NCBI RefSeq assembly: GCF_001548395.1 | Contig: NZ_AP017367.1 | Location: forward strand, 409,001 to 473,000 | Direction of reading: 5' to 3' | DNA: 64,000 bases | Origin: Leptolyngbya sp. O-77 | Lineage (GTDB): Bacteria; Cyanobacteriota; Cyanobacteriia; Elainellales; Elainellaceae | Shown: positions 36,502-45,266 of the stretch, one piece after another | How positions within the stretch are numbered: position 1 is the first letter of the stretch | How the letters are laid out: each line of letters begins with the position of its first letter | Notes under the pieces: generated by a model | The model's input: only the letters and a program-made list of their open reading frames with translations | Told to the model about the DNA's origin: nothing | Database searches by the model: none | Made by a program: the position numbers and the translations under genes

Positions 36502-36583
36502 GCGGATGTGGCGGAATTGGTAGACGCGCTAGATTTAGGTTCTAGTACCGCAAGGTGTGAAGGTTCAAGTCCTTTCATCCGCA
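36502..36583 (+). tRNA. tRNA-Leu (anticodon UAG)
   Basis: The acceptor stem GCGGATG (36502-36508) pairs with CATCCGC (36576-36582), with discriminator A at 36583. The anticodon stem is CTAGA/TCTAG with loop TTTAGGT; anticodon TAG is at 36536-36538. The T arm has GGTTCAAGTCC, and a short class II variable arm (TACCGCAAGGTG) is present, as expected for Leu. The 3' CCA is not encoded. A 15-bp direct duplication (36586-36615) follows at once. Confidence 0.95.
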
Positions 36584-36585
36584 TT

Positions 36586-36615
36586 GGCCAACTGTTCCTA
36601 GGCCAACTGTTCTTA
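36586..36615. repeat. 15-bp direct duplication after the tRNA
   Basis: GGCCAACTGTTCCTA (36586-36600) is repeated as GGCCAACTGTTCTTA (36601-36615), with one mismatch. Confidence 0.8.
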
Positions 36616-36641
36616 CCGTATCTTTTCACAGGATCATCCGG

Positions 36642-39266
36642 TTACCCGGTCACCTGATCCGTCGCAAGCAGCGGTGCGATCGCCTCTGGCGGCAGCGGTC
36701 GGCTAAAGTAATAGCCCTGAGCAAAGTCGCACTGGATGGAGCGAAGAAACTCAACTTGTTCAGCGGTTTCTACCCCTTCGGCGAGAACTTTGAGGCCCAG
36801 CCCGCGACCGAGGGCGACGACTGTATTGGCGATCGCCACGTCGCTGGAATTATGGGGGGCATCGCGAACAAAGGACTGGTCAATCTTCAGCGTGTGCAGC
36901 GGAAAGTGCTTGATCACGCTGAGCGATGAATAGCCTGTGCCAAAGTCATCCATTGCAATCTGTACGCCCAAGTCTGCCAGGCGGCTGAGTGTGCTGCTGG
37001 TAAACTGCACATCGCGCATGGCAGCGCTTTCGGTAATTTCTAGCTCCAGATATTGGGGTTCCATGCCTGTTTCTTGGAGCGTTTGCAGGATAGAGGCGGC
37101 CAGGCTGCTCTGGTGAAACTGCTGTGCTGACAGGTTGACTGCCATCCGCATAGGCGGCAGCCCAGCGTTTTGCCAGGCCCGCTGCTGCTGGCAGGCGGTT
37201 TGCAGCACCCACTCCCCGATTGAGCAAATGATGCCCGATTCTTCTGCGAGGGGAATGAACTGAGCTGGCGAGACAAAGCCCAGCAGTGGATGTTGCCAGC
37301 GCAGCAAGGCTTCTACGCCAACGATCGCCCCCGTGTTCAGGTCAATTTGCGGCTGATAATGCAGCAAGAGTTCCTGACGAGACAGTGCTTTTCGCAGGTC
37401 GCTTTCCAGGGCCAGATGGTTCAGCGTTTGCACCGCCATGCCTTCGTGATAAATCTGGTAGTTATTTTTGCCCTGCTGCTTGGCCTGGTACATGGCCAGG
37501 TCGGCATTTTTGAGCAAGGTTTCGACATCTGTGCCGTCGTAGGGAAACAGCGCAATGCCCAGGCTGGCGGTGATGTATATCTCCTGTTCACCCAGATAAA
37601 ACGAACTGGTAAGTCGGTCAAGAATGCGCTGGGCAATGTGGGTGATGTCTTCGGCAGAGTGGAGGTGCGGCAAGATTAGCGTAAACTCGTCGCCGCCCCA
37701 GCGGGCGATCGCATCGCAAGGGCGCAGACAAGTCCGCAGCCGCTGGGCTACCTCTTGCAGCAGCTCATCGCCGATCGCGTGGCCGAGCGAATCGTTGATC
37801 AGCTTGAATCGATCCAGATCAAGAAATGCCACCCCTAGCATTTCGTCGTCCTGCTGGGCGCTGGCCAGCGCCAGCGAAAGCTGGTCGTTAAACAGCAGCC
37901 GATTGGGCAGGCGAGTGAGGGCATCGTGCGACGCTTGGTAGCGCATCATGGCCTCCACCCGCCGCTGGGTCACTGCTAAGTACAGATGAATCGCCACCGA
38001 GTTGGCCAGCCGGATATCGTGGGTCGTCCACTCTGGGGCTTGGTTGAGCTTGATCTCGCGCCAGGCCGCGAAGGAGGCGCGGGGCATTATATTTCGAGTA
38101 TCTTTCTGGTGCTGGCCTGCCCACAGGATTTCCTGATCGTAGCCGCTGCGAAAGAGGCCCAGATAGCCAACAAACTGATGCTGGAATTGGAGCGGAATCA
38201 GGGCGATCGCCCGAATAGAAGTCGGCTCTAGCAGCGCGGCAATAGGCTGCCAGCGCGGATCGGCTTGCAGGCTCTCGAAGGTGTAAAAGTGGCAGGTTTC
38301 TGACCTTTCGGAATCGAGGGAGTCTTCGAGGCTAGTAGCAAGCCGGGCGATCGCCTCTGGGCTGGGGGTGTGGGTGCTGGTGAGTGCGGAAAGTCCATCA
38401 GTGGGCCGACCCAGAAGCGCTTGCCACACTAGGTCTTGCTCCAAATCAGGGCTGTTGGGCTGCTCGCCTATGACATAAAGTTGGGCCGGCTCTCCGTCCG
38501 GTTCGGCTGCGATGTAGAGCCGTCCGCCCACCCCCTTCAGAGCTTCCACGATGGCTTCGAGTACCTGCTGCCGAATTTCGGGCTGGCTCAGGGGGCTATG
38601 GAGGAGCTGGCTAACCTGGTTGAGGGTCGATTCGTAAAGCACCTGCTCACGGGTTTGGGCGAGCAGATTTGCCTGGGCGATCGCAATCGAAAGCTGATCG
38701 ACCGACAACTGCACCACCTGAAGCTCCCGTTCAGAAAAATGGCGTGGCTTGCTGTGGTGGGCCACCAGCAACCCCCACAGTTGGCGCTGGTGCAGCACGG
38801 GCACGACCAGTGAGGACTGCACCCCCATTGTGGTCAGGTATTGCACATGGCAGGGGTCGGCTGGCGCGTGGCGAATGTCGCGGTTAATCAGGCTTTCGCC
38901 CGTGTCGGGATGGTCGAGCCGATGCGTCATCTGGCGCTGCGCCGACACGTCGGTAATCACCCGCTGACGGGCCCGCACAAATAAGTCTCGCGAAGACTGG
39001 GGCAGATCGCTCGCTGGAAAGTGCAGATGCAGCAGCGATGGAAGCTGTTTATTGTGAATTGCCTCGGCAATCACTTCACCGCTGCCATCCGGCGCAAAGC
39101 GATAAATCTTCACACGATCGACATTGAGAAACTGCCGAATTTCGCGGGCTGCGGTGGAGAGGATTTCCGGCAGTTCCAAAGACTGGCGAATGCGATTGGT
39201 GATTTGGTGTAGGACGTGCTCTCGGTGGGATGCCTTTCGAGGCACATGCGGGCGGGTTTTAGACAC
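36642..39266 (-). CDS. Cph2-like phytochrome: GAF-GAF-GGDEF-EAL
   Basis: This 874-aa PAS-less (group II) phytochrome resembles Synechocystis Cph2. GAF1 (about 20-200) has FPASDLP (83-89) in place of the phytochrome DIP motif and the bilin-attachment pair Cys139-His140 in DPCHVQYL. GAF2 (about 215-435) has tongue-like motifs: WAG at 382, PRASF at 395 and WRE at 402. The GGDEF domain is intact (RWGGDEF, 522-528) with an RxxD inhibitory site at 515-518. The EAL domain begins EALLRW near 652. It should both sense light and make or degrade c-di-GMP. Unlike Cph2 it lacks the C-terminal GAF3-GGDEF module. Confidence 0.9.
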   Translation of the reverse strand: MSKTRPHVPRKASHREHVLHQITNRIRQSLELPEILSTAAREIRQFLNVDRVKIYRFAPDGSGEVIAEAIHNKQLPSLLHLHFPASDLPQSSRDLFVRARQRVITDVSAQRQMTHRLDHPDTGESLINRDIRHAPADPCHVQYLTTMGVQSSLVVPVLHQRQLWGLLVAHHSKPRHFSERELQVVQLSVDQLSIAIAQANLLAQTREQVLYESTLNQVSQLLHSPLSQPEIRQQVLEAIVEALKGVGGRLYIAAEPDGEPAQLYVIGEQPNSPDLEQDLVWQALLGRPTDGLSALTSTHTPSPEAIARLATSLEDSLDSERSETCHFYTFESLQADPRWQPIAALLEPTSIRAIALIPLQFQHQFVGYLGLFRSGYDQEILWAGQHQKDTRNIMPRASFAAWREIKLNQAPEWTTHDIRLANSVAIHLYLAVTQRRVEAMMRYQASHDALTRLPNRLLFNDQLSLALASAQQDDEMLGVAFLDLDRFKLINDSLGHAIGDELLQEVAQRLRTCLRPCDAIARWGGDEFTLILPHLHSAEDITHIAQRILDRLTSSFYLGEQEIYITASLGIALFPYDGTDVETLLKNADLAMYQAKQQGKNNYQIYHEGMAVQTLNHLALESDLRKALSRQELLLHYQPQIDLNTGAIVGVEALLRWQHPLLGFVSPAQFIPLAEESGIICSIGEWVLQTACQQQRAWQNAGLPPMRMAVNLSAQQFHQSSLAASILQTLQETGMEPQYLELEITESAAMRDVQFTSSTLSRLADLGVQIAMDDFGTGYSSLSVIKHFPLHTLKIDQSFVRDAPHNSSDVAIANTVVALGRGLGLKVLAEGVETAEQVEFLRSIQCDFAQGYYFSRPLPPEAIAPLLATDQVTG

Positions 39267-39337
39267 AGCTTTCTAGCCTGAATTGAGAGAAAAGAGTTCC
39301 TGATTATCCAACACCCTCCATCACCAGAGAATCCCCA

Positions 39338-39613
39338 TCAACCCTCATCGTAGGCGTGATGCTGGGGGGACAGCTTGAAGCGGACGGAACGGGGCATGAG
39401 TTGGAATTTTGAACTGCGATCGCTCGATAATATCACCTGGACAAGGTTGCCCTGCTCAGGCAGGGGAGGTAATAATACAGCATTTTCTTGCGAGGTCAGC
39501 ACCCACAGCCCTGATGAGGTAAACGCTTCTTGACTATCTGCGTCCCTCACCAGCTTCAAAAATGCTATTGCCGAAGAGCTTGCGGCAGAGACAAGTTGCG
39601 ATCGCAAACTCAA
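39338..39613 (-). CDS. possible small protein, start unclear
   Basis: The frame gives 91 aa from a TTG, with no upstream ATG before a TAA. Composition is protein-like (SGLWVLTSQENAVLLPPLPE, MPRSVRFKLSPQHHAYDEG) but I recognise no family. It lies just upstream of the Cph2-like gene on the same strand, 71 bp away. The region before it is a short triplicated repeat, so the real start may have been lost. Low confidence. Confidence 0.3.
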   Translation of the reverse strand: MSLRSQLVSAASSSAIAFLKLVRDADSQEAFTSSGLWVLTSQENAVLLPPLPEQGNLVQVILSSDRSSKFQLMPRSVRFKLSPQHHAYDEG

Positions 39614-39622
39614 AGGGCTATG

Positions 39623-39670
39623 GATCGCAGTTTCTTAAGACCGCAGTTTCTTAGACCGCAGTTTCTTAGG
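39623..39670. repeat. triplicated CCGCAGTTTCTTA
   Basis: ATCGCAGTTTCTTAAG, ACCGCAGTTTCTTAG and ACCGCAGTTTCTTAGG follow one another from 39623, a 15-16 bp imperfect tandem repeat. Confidence 0.75.
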
Positions 39671-39763
39671 AACTATAGTCTAGAGTACCCAGGCGATCGC
39701 CCTCTTGCTCATGCCTAAACTGCGGTCGTGTTGAAATTTTTTAAGGCTTAAAGAAAAACTCTC

Positions 39764-39983
39764 TCAATAGGCTGCAAAAAGGCTGCACAGCTTGGCTAGT
39801 GGGTCGCAGCCTGCATAAGTGCGGTGGGGCTGGCGATACATCTCAGCAATGGCTGAGAAAATTGAACTTTTTGCTGAACTTTTTGCCACAAACTGAACAC
39901 CCAACTCTCTACGCTCCAGATACAGCGTCCGATCGGCGCTCAGCCGCAAAGCAAAATCGCCGCTGAGGTCTGCAATTTTTCAT
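39764..39983 (-). pseudogene. 72-codon small gene interrupted by one base in an A5 run
   Basis: On the minus strand a strong ribosome-binding site, GGAGG, stands 4 nt before an ATG at 39983-39981. Read as written the frame stops after 24 codons. Removing one A from the A5 run right after the ATG (39976-39980 on plus) gives MKIADLSGDFALRLSADRTL and then an open, natural-looking frame to the stop at 39764-39766, ending in DPLAKLCSLFAAY. I do not recognise the family. The coincidence of an ideal start signal and protein-like sequence suggests a real gene with a one-base slip, or a sequencing error. Confidence 0.6.
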
Positions 39984-40092
39984 AACGCCTCCAGGTTAGG
40001 CTGATAGAGTTTCAGCAAGCGGTTTGGTGTTGTTTGTGCCATGAACGGTTTCGATCTGTCTTCTGTGTTTTCCCTACGCCTGTTGCCAAACC

Positions 40093-41052
40093 ATGTGTGA
40101 TGACACTCAAATTCAAGCTCTTTTAGACGAGATTCGCAGTCCCGATGCTGCGCCCCTGCTGCGTCGCAAAGCCCTGTCTCGGCTGCTGTTGTGCATTCAG
40201 CGATCGCCCAAGTTGCGCCGCTCTCGCCATCCCGACTATGGCCACGCCCTCAGCCTGACGCTGGAGCGGGTGTGTCGAGCGATCGACGAGTTTAGTCCCC
40301 GCAGCACCTCGGTTTCTACGGATTTGATGAACTGGGTGAACGGCTATCTAGACGGGCGCATCCGGGACTTGCGAAACCCTGATACAAAAATCAAGGAATT
40401 GCACCGACCGGAACGCGAAGAACGCGAGATCAAGCGAGAATTTGGCGGCGTGGTGCTGCTGGATCAGTCAATCGGGGAAGACGGCAATCAAACGCCCAAG
40501 GGCGACCTCACGCCCGACCCACGCCAAGACATGACGCTGCTGGAATCGTGGATTCAGGTCCTTCAGCAGGCGCAACAGCAGCGCATCGGGCTAGAGATTC
40601 ATCGCTATCTGGCAGCAGACCCCGATGCAATATTGCAGGGCTGCCATCCCAATCGGTTTTTGGAGTGTCACTGTCAAGCGCTGATCCAGCGGCTGCACCT
40701 GAGCGAACCGCCCGAAACGAGACGGGCGATCGCCCAGGATTTTGGCATTCCGGAGCAAACGCTCTACACTCACTGGCGCGAAAAGTGCTTACCCCTGCTG
40801 CAAATCGTTGCGCTGCGGTTTGATCCTCAAGTGGTCGAATTTCTTCAGTCTGATGAGGCGCAGTGTTTGGGCGATTGTCACCCGCCCGCGCAAGAATTCT
40901 GCAACTGTCTTGATGTGGCCAAACGGCTGCTGCTGTCTCAGCCGCCAGAGTCGATGGGGGCGATCGCCCGCGACCTCAAGATCAAAGAATCTACCGTGGC
41001 CAAACACTGGCAGAGTGAATGCCTGCCCAAACTCAAAAAGCATCGCCTCTGA
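40093..41052 (+). CDS. sigma-factor-like DNA-binding protein with duplicated HTH
   Basis: In this 319-aa soluble protein, residues about 50-105 look like sigma-70 region 2 (LERVCRAIDEFSPRSTSVST, then WVNGYLDGRIRDLRNPD). The C-terminal half carries two similar HTH segments: TRRAIAQDFGIPEQTLYTHW (about 213-232) and MGAIARDLKIKESTVAKHW (about 294-312), each followed by a Cys-Leu-Pro word (KCLPLLQ and ECLPKLK). The protein may therefore be a divergent ECF-type sigma factor or a sigma-derived regulator. It is followed at 101 bp by the DUF1822 gene and then the CHAT receptor, an arrangement suggesting one functional cassette. No good ribosome-binding site precedes the ATG. Confidence 0.65.
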   Translation: MCDDTQIQALLDEIRSPDAAPLLRRKALSRLLLCIQRSPKLRRSRHPDYGHALSLTLERVCRAIDEFSPRSTSVSTDLMNWVNGYLDGRIRDLRNPDTKIKELHRPEREEREIKREFGGVVLLDQSIGEDGNQTPKGDLTPDPRQDMTLLESWIQVLQQAQQQRIGLEIHRYLAADPDAILQGCHPNRFLECHCQALIQRLHLSEPPETRRAIAQDFGIPEQTLYTHWREKCLPLLQIVALRFDPQVVEFLQSDEAQCLGDCHPPAQEFCNCLDVAKRLLLSQPPESMGAIARDLKIKESTVAKHWQSECLPKLKKHRL

Positions 41053-41153
41053 TTTCCTGTCCGCACTGGATCGGAATCTTTTAGCGAATTGCAACATGAA
41101 TCTCCTCTGAATGTTATCTGCTCAACTGCACCCTCATTTTCTGGAACGCAACA

Positions 41154-42134
41154 ATGAACACTATGGAACTCATCGGTTTGCCTATTCCCCTCACTCAAGA
41201 TGCGTTTGAATCTGCCGCCCAGTTTGCAGCCGAGCAGGCCACGCCGGGGAAAGGCAAACAGGTCTATCTCAACACGCTGGCCGTCTACGCGGTGCAAACC
41301 TATCTGAACTGGCTGGAACTGAACGCCAGCCTTGCTGAGGGTGACTGCTGGCAGCCAGGACTGAGGGCGGTGCTGGATGTAGCCGATCTGGTGCTGCCAG
41401 GTGTTGGCAGGCTGGAATGTCGCCCGGTCTTGCCTGGAGAAACCGCAATGACCATCCCCCTAGAAGCTGCACAAGCGCGATTGGGCTACGTTGCCGTGCA
41501 GTTTCATGAACAGTTGGATGCGGTCGATTTGCTGGGGTTTGTGCGGGGTGTTCCGTTTGCAGAAGACGATGCCCCCGTTGAGCCGATGACCGTAGCGCTG
41601 AGTGAGCTGCTGCCGCTCGACTCGCTGCTAGACGTGTTGCATCCTGACCTGGCGATCGTGAACCTGCGCGAGTGGCTGATGGGGCAGTTTCGGCATCCTG
41701 AATGGCGATCGCCCGAAACCTTTGTCACCAGCCATCGCAAGATGCGGTCGGGATCTCGCAACACCACAGGCGGCAGCTTTTCGGTGCCGCCCGACATTGA
41801 TGCTCAGATCAACTCTGTCAGCCGCGCCAAGGCGATCGAATTTCAGTCGCTCGACAAGCGGGTAGTGCTGGTGGTGCAGGTCATTTCTATTACCACCGAA
41901 GACAACACGCTCAACGTGCGGCTGCGGCTCTATCCTGACTCTTCTGCTGACCAACTGCCGCGCAATTTGCAAATCACCGTACTGGACGAGAGCGGCGCAG
42001 CAATTCTGGATTCTCGCCCCAAAAGCGGCAGCGGCTGGACAGAGGTGGAGTTGTGCGACTGCCATCCGGGCGATCGATTTAGCGTGCGGATTGCACTCGG
42101 CGACGACAGCAAGACAGAGGAGTTTTGCATCTAG
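41154..42134 (+). CDS. DUF1822 family protein
   Basis: This 326-aa protein matches the cyanobacteria-restricted DUF1822 family: GLPIPLTQDAFESAAQFAAE and QVYLNTLAVYAVQTYLNWLE at the N-terminus, GYVAVQFHEQLDAVDLLGFV, and the C-terminal Ig-like/beta-rich VRLRLYPDSSADQLPRNLQI, with VELCDCHPGDRFSVRIALGD near the end. Function is unknown. DUF1822 genes are commonly adjacent to sigma-like regulators and CHAT or CHASE2 genes in cyanobacteria, matching this context. A second Met at 41163 (MELIGLP) is an alternative start. Confidence 0.85.
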   Translation: MNTMELIGLPIPLTQDAFESAAQFAAEQATPGKGKQVYLNTLAVYAVQTYLNWLELNASLAEGDCWQPGLRAVLDVADLVLPGVGRLECRPVLPGETAMTIPLEAAQARLGYVAVQFHEQLDAVDLLGFVRGVPFAEDDAPVEPMTVALSELLPLDSLLDVLHPDLAIVNLREWLMGQFRHPEWRSPETFVTSHRKMRSGSRNTTGGSFSVPPDIDAQINSVSRAKAIEFQSLDKRVVLVVQVISITTEDNTLNVRLRLYPDSSADQLPRNLQITVLDESGAAILDSRPKSGSGWTEVELCDCHPGDRFSVRIALGDDSKTEEFCI

Positions 42135-42317
42135 TGCGGCAACTGATGATCAGAACAAAACTGACTATCAGAAAAGCGGCATACCAGAGAGTGGCAGCAA
42201 TCTGGCATATTCTGACTCAAGAGCCTCGGTGCAAGGATAAAGTCCTATCCTCAAAAAAAACTGCATAGGTTTGTCCAGGCTTGCAATATCTTCAATCAAG
42301 TGATGAACTAAGCCCCT

Positions 42318-45131
42318 ATGGAAACGATCAAGCTGACGCTCCGCCCCCGTGACGAGGATAATCCCAATGCTGGCTATCGAGTTCGACTAGACGGCGATCT
42401 GGGTGAACTAGAAGCCGTGCTGCCGCCAATGTCTGATAGTTTGGTTGCGGCGCTCTCCGCTTGGAAAGCGGCCTATGCAGTGCAAGATGGCGTGCGATCG
42501 CACTTTCGTATTGGTCGTGTCGCGGTGACTCATCACACCGCACAAGATGTGATTCAGCTTTCGGAAAAGCTGCGAGAAGAGTTTAACGAATGGTTGAACG
42601 ACGGTAATAAGCATTGGCGTGAGATGCGAGAGGCGTTGATTCCACTATTGCGGCGGAATGGATATGGAAACGGTAGTGGGAATGGGGCAGGGAATGGGGC
42701 AGGGAATGGGAATGGCGATCGCCCACGCCTGATTATCGATCTAGGTAACGACGACACGCTCAAGCGCCTGCCCTGGCAGGACTGGAAGCTGTTAAGGCAA
42801 CACTATTACTACAGTGATGCCGCAATTAGAGTGCTAAATCCGCCAGGTACTTACCAGGAGAAAAGGAACTATCCGTCAGCAGCGAAGATCCGGATTCTTG
42901 TCCTGGTTGGGGAAAGTGAGGATATCAATACGGATCAGGATCTGGAAGCAATCCAGCAGATCGCCCGCGAGAATCCAGAGATGGTGGAAGTGGTATCTCG
43001 GCTCCAACCTACACCAGAAGTGCTTCAGACCATGCTTGAAGACCCTCAGGGCTTTCATATTTTGGTGTACGTTGGTCATAGCCGCAGTGACGAAGATGGC
43101 AACGTGGGCTGGCTGCTACTGAACCAAACCGATGAAATTAGCATTCGTAACTTTAAGTTTGCATTGAGCAAGCTGGTTCGCAAGGGCTTGCAACTGGCAA
43201 TCTTTAATTCATGTGATGGATTGGGTTTGGCGCAGCAGCTTGCCCAGATTGGTGTGCCTCGCTGCATCGTGATGAAAGAGCCTGTGCCTGATCCAGTCGC
43301 AGTAGAGTTTTTGCAGCGATTTTTCCACGAATTTGCTACGAAAAAGCGCTCCCTGCTCACGGCGATGCGGGAGGCACGACAGGGATTAGAACACTTTAAC
43401 CTGCGCTATTCTGAAGTGACCTGGCTGCCGACAGTGTGCATTAAGCAAAACACGGAGCCGCTGACCTGGCAACTGTTGCTGGATCATCTGCTGCCTACCC
43501 CCAACCTCGATGACGATCACAAACAGAACGAGCCGGGACCAGATCGGCGCAAGTGGCTTTTGGGCGCGGGCACGGCGGCAGTGCTGCTGGGGGCGATCGC
43601 CCTTGTATCGCTTCGGCAAGTCCGCTGTCTGTTTGTACAGTGTGATGCACCGGGAACCAACCCTGCTCAGGGGCTAGTCGGCACTGCGGGACAAGGCAAT
43701 CCCAGTCCCACGCTGCTCCCGAATGAACGGTTGATCACCGCTGGCGGCAATGCAAACTTGCTGGGCAGCCTCAAGCTGGAACCGCCCTACGCGGCGCTAA
43801 AGCAGGCTGGCATCAATGCGTTTGCTGCGGGCGACTACAACACCGCTAAAGCAAAATTTGATGAGCTGCGGCAGCTCGCCCAAGCCCAACGGCAGCAGTT
43901 TTCCACCGATTCCAATAGCCCAGACTATAAAAACGCAACCGCAGCCTTGAGAGATCCTGAAGTGCTGATTTTCCGCAACAATGCCGAAGTGCGACTGCGG
44001 CGACAGGCAGGGCAACCCGCCTATACGATTGCAGCGGTGATTCCCCTCAGCACGCCAGAGGGAACGCCAATTAACATTGGCGAACAAATGCTATTTGGCA
44101 TTGCTCAGGCACAGGATCAGGCCGTCAATCGGATTAATGCGCCCATTTATTTGGAAGTCCTGGTTGCCAATGATCTGAACGTGCCCGCGCAAAGCAGGGC
44201 GATCGCCGAAGCGCTGGTTCAACCTAACCTTCCCGCGCTTGATGGACAGCCATTATTGGCGGTCATCGGCAACTACACCAGTCGGGGCACTTGTGATTCT
44301 CTGCCTGTGTATGCCGCAGCAAACCAGGTGGTCATTTCCCCCCTCAGCACCGTGATGAATCTGCGGGCGCGGTGCAATGGCGCTGACGTGTTTTTCCGCA
44401 TTACCTCTTCTACGCAAATTGAAGCGAGAACACTAGCAGAATATCTGCATCAGCAAAAGAACCAGCCCAGAGTTGCGCTATTTGCCAATTCTAAAGAGTT
44501 TTACAGTGACGACCTGCGCTATCAGTTTGAGAGCGAATTGCGGGGGACGATTGTTCGCACGTTTGACCTTTCCGATCCGCAGTTTGATGCAGAAGATGCC
44601 CTGCGCCAAGTTGAAGATGTAGATGCGCTGGTGGTGCTGCCGGACGGGCGCACGGGCAACAGCGAGTCCTTTAATCGGGCGCTGGCAGTGATCAAAGCAG
44701 ACGGCGGCAGGCGGCTAATTCTGGCTTCTGCGCCAGTTTACACCGCTGACTGGAGCGATCGCGGCAGCAGTTCGGAGGAGCGTCGCGCCCTCAGCAATCG
44801 GTTAATTGTGGCGACAGACTGGTACGCAGCCTGCGCCCCAGATTTTGTGCAGTCTGCCAACCGCTATTGGCTGGGCGGCGTGAATCGAGTTACAGCGGTG
44901 TCTTACGAGGCGATCGAGGTGCTGCTGCCCAAGCTGCGCCCTGGCATTACGTCCGATGAAATTCGCCAAGGGCTAGCAACCGCACAATCCCCCAGCAGTA
45001 TCTTTCCTGGCAAAACGATTAGCTTTGACGCACGGGGCGATCGCAAAGATTTAACGACTCGCGTTCTCACGACGTTAGTCGATAATCCAGCCAACCCGTT
45101 CGATCTTGTCCCTGGGACGGCTTGCCCATAG
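42318..45131 (+). CDS. CHAT protease fused to a transmembrane helix and periplasmic ligand-binding domain
   Basis: In this 937-aa protein, residues about 1-110 form a DUF1822-associated N-terminal region, and 112-130 are a Gly/Asn repeat from a 12-bp DNA repeat. Residues about 135-385 are a CHAT caspase-like domain with His in VYVGHSRSDEDG (near 252) and Cys in FNSCDGLGLA (near 298). A single membrane helix covers about 412-433 (WLLGAGTAAVLLGAIALVSL). A TPR-like helix pair lies near 495-530, and about 575-937 is a type I periplasmic-binding (Leu/Ile/Val-receptor) domain: AAVIPLSTPEGTPINIGEQM, LLAVIGNYTSRGTCDSLPVY, ANQVVISPLSTVMNL. The predicted topology is a cytosolic protease controlled by an extracytoplasmic ligand. 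It follows the DUF1822 gene by 183 bp. Confidence 0.85.
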   Translation: METIKLTLRPRDEDNPNAGYRVRLDGDLGELEAVLPPMSDSLVAALSAWKAAYAVQDGVRSHFRIGRVAVTHHTAQDVIQLSEKLREEFNEWLNDGNKHWREMREALIPLLRRNGYGNGSGNGAGNGAGNGNGDRPRLIIDLGNDDTLKRLPWQDWKLLRQHYYYSDAAIRVLNPPGTYQEKRNYPSAAKIRILVLVGESEDINTDQDLEAIQQIARENPEMVEVVSRLQPTPEVLQTMLEDPQGFHILVYVGHSRSDEDGNVGWLLLNQTDEISIRNFKFALSKLVRKGLQLAIFNSCDGLGLAQQLAQIGVPRCIVMKEPVPDPVAVEFLQRFFHEFATKKRSLLTAMREARQGLEHFNLRYSEVTWLPTVCIKQNTEPLTWQLLLDHLLPTPNLDDDHKQNEPGPDRRKWLLGAGTAAVLLGAIALVSLRQVRCLFVQCDAPGTNPAQGLVGTAGQGNPSPTLLPNERLITAGGNANLLGSLKLEPPYAALKQAGINAFAAGDYNTAKAKFDELRQLAQAQRQQFSTDSNSPDYKNATAALRDPEVLIFRNNAEVRLRRQAGQPAYTIAAVIPLSTPEGTPINIGEQMLFGIAQAQDQAVNRINAPIYLEVLVANDLNVPAQSRAIAEALVQPNLPALDGQPLLAVIGNYTSRGTCDSLPVYAAANQVVISPLSTVMNLRARCNGADVFFRITSSTQIEARTLAEYLHQQKNQPRVALFANSKEFYSDDLRYQFESELRGTIVRTFDLSDPQFDAEDALRQVEDVDALVVLPDGRTGNSESFNRALAVIKADGGRRLILASAPVYTADWSDRGSSSEERRALSNRLIVATDWYAACAPDFVQSANRYWLGGVNRVTAVSYEAIEVLLPKLRPGITSDEIRQGLATAQSPSSIFPGKTISFDARGDRKDLTTRVLTTLVDNPANPFDLVPGTACP

Positions 45132-45266
45132 GCGATCGCACCATGCAGCGGATTGCCCAATTCACACCCAAAACTTTTTTGCAGGTGGACTCTGGCAGCA
45201 TTGAGGTACTGTTAGAATTCACCTGATTTTTATGCATAATTTTTAATGCATAAAATGAACAACAGG

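Noticed and set aside
42660..42715. GGGAATGGGGCA repeat as a mobile or regulatory element
   Set aside because: It is an in-frame coding microsatellite producing a Gly/Asn linker in the CHAT receptor protein.
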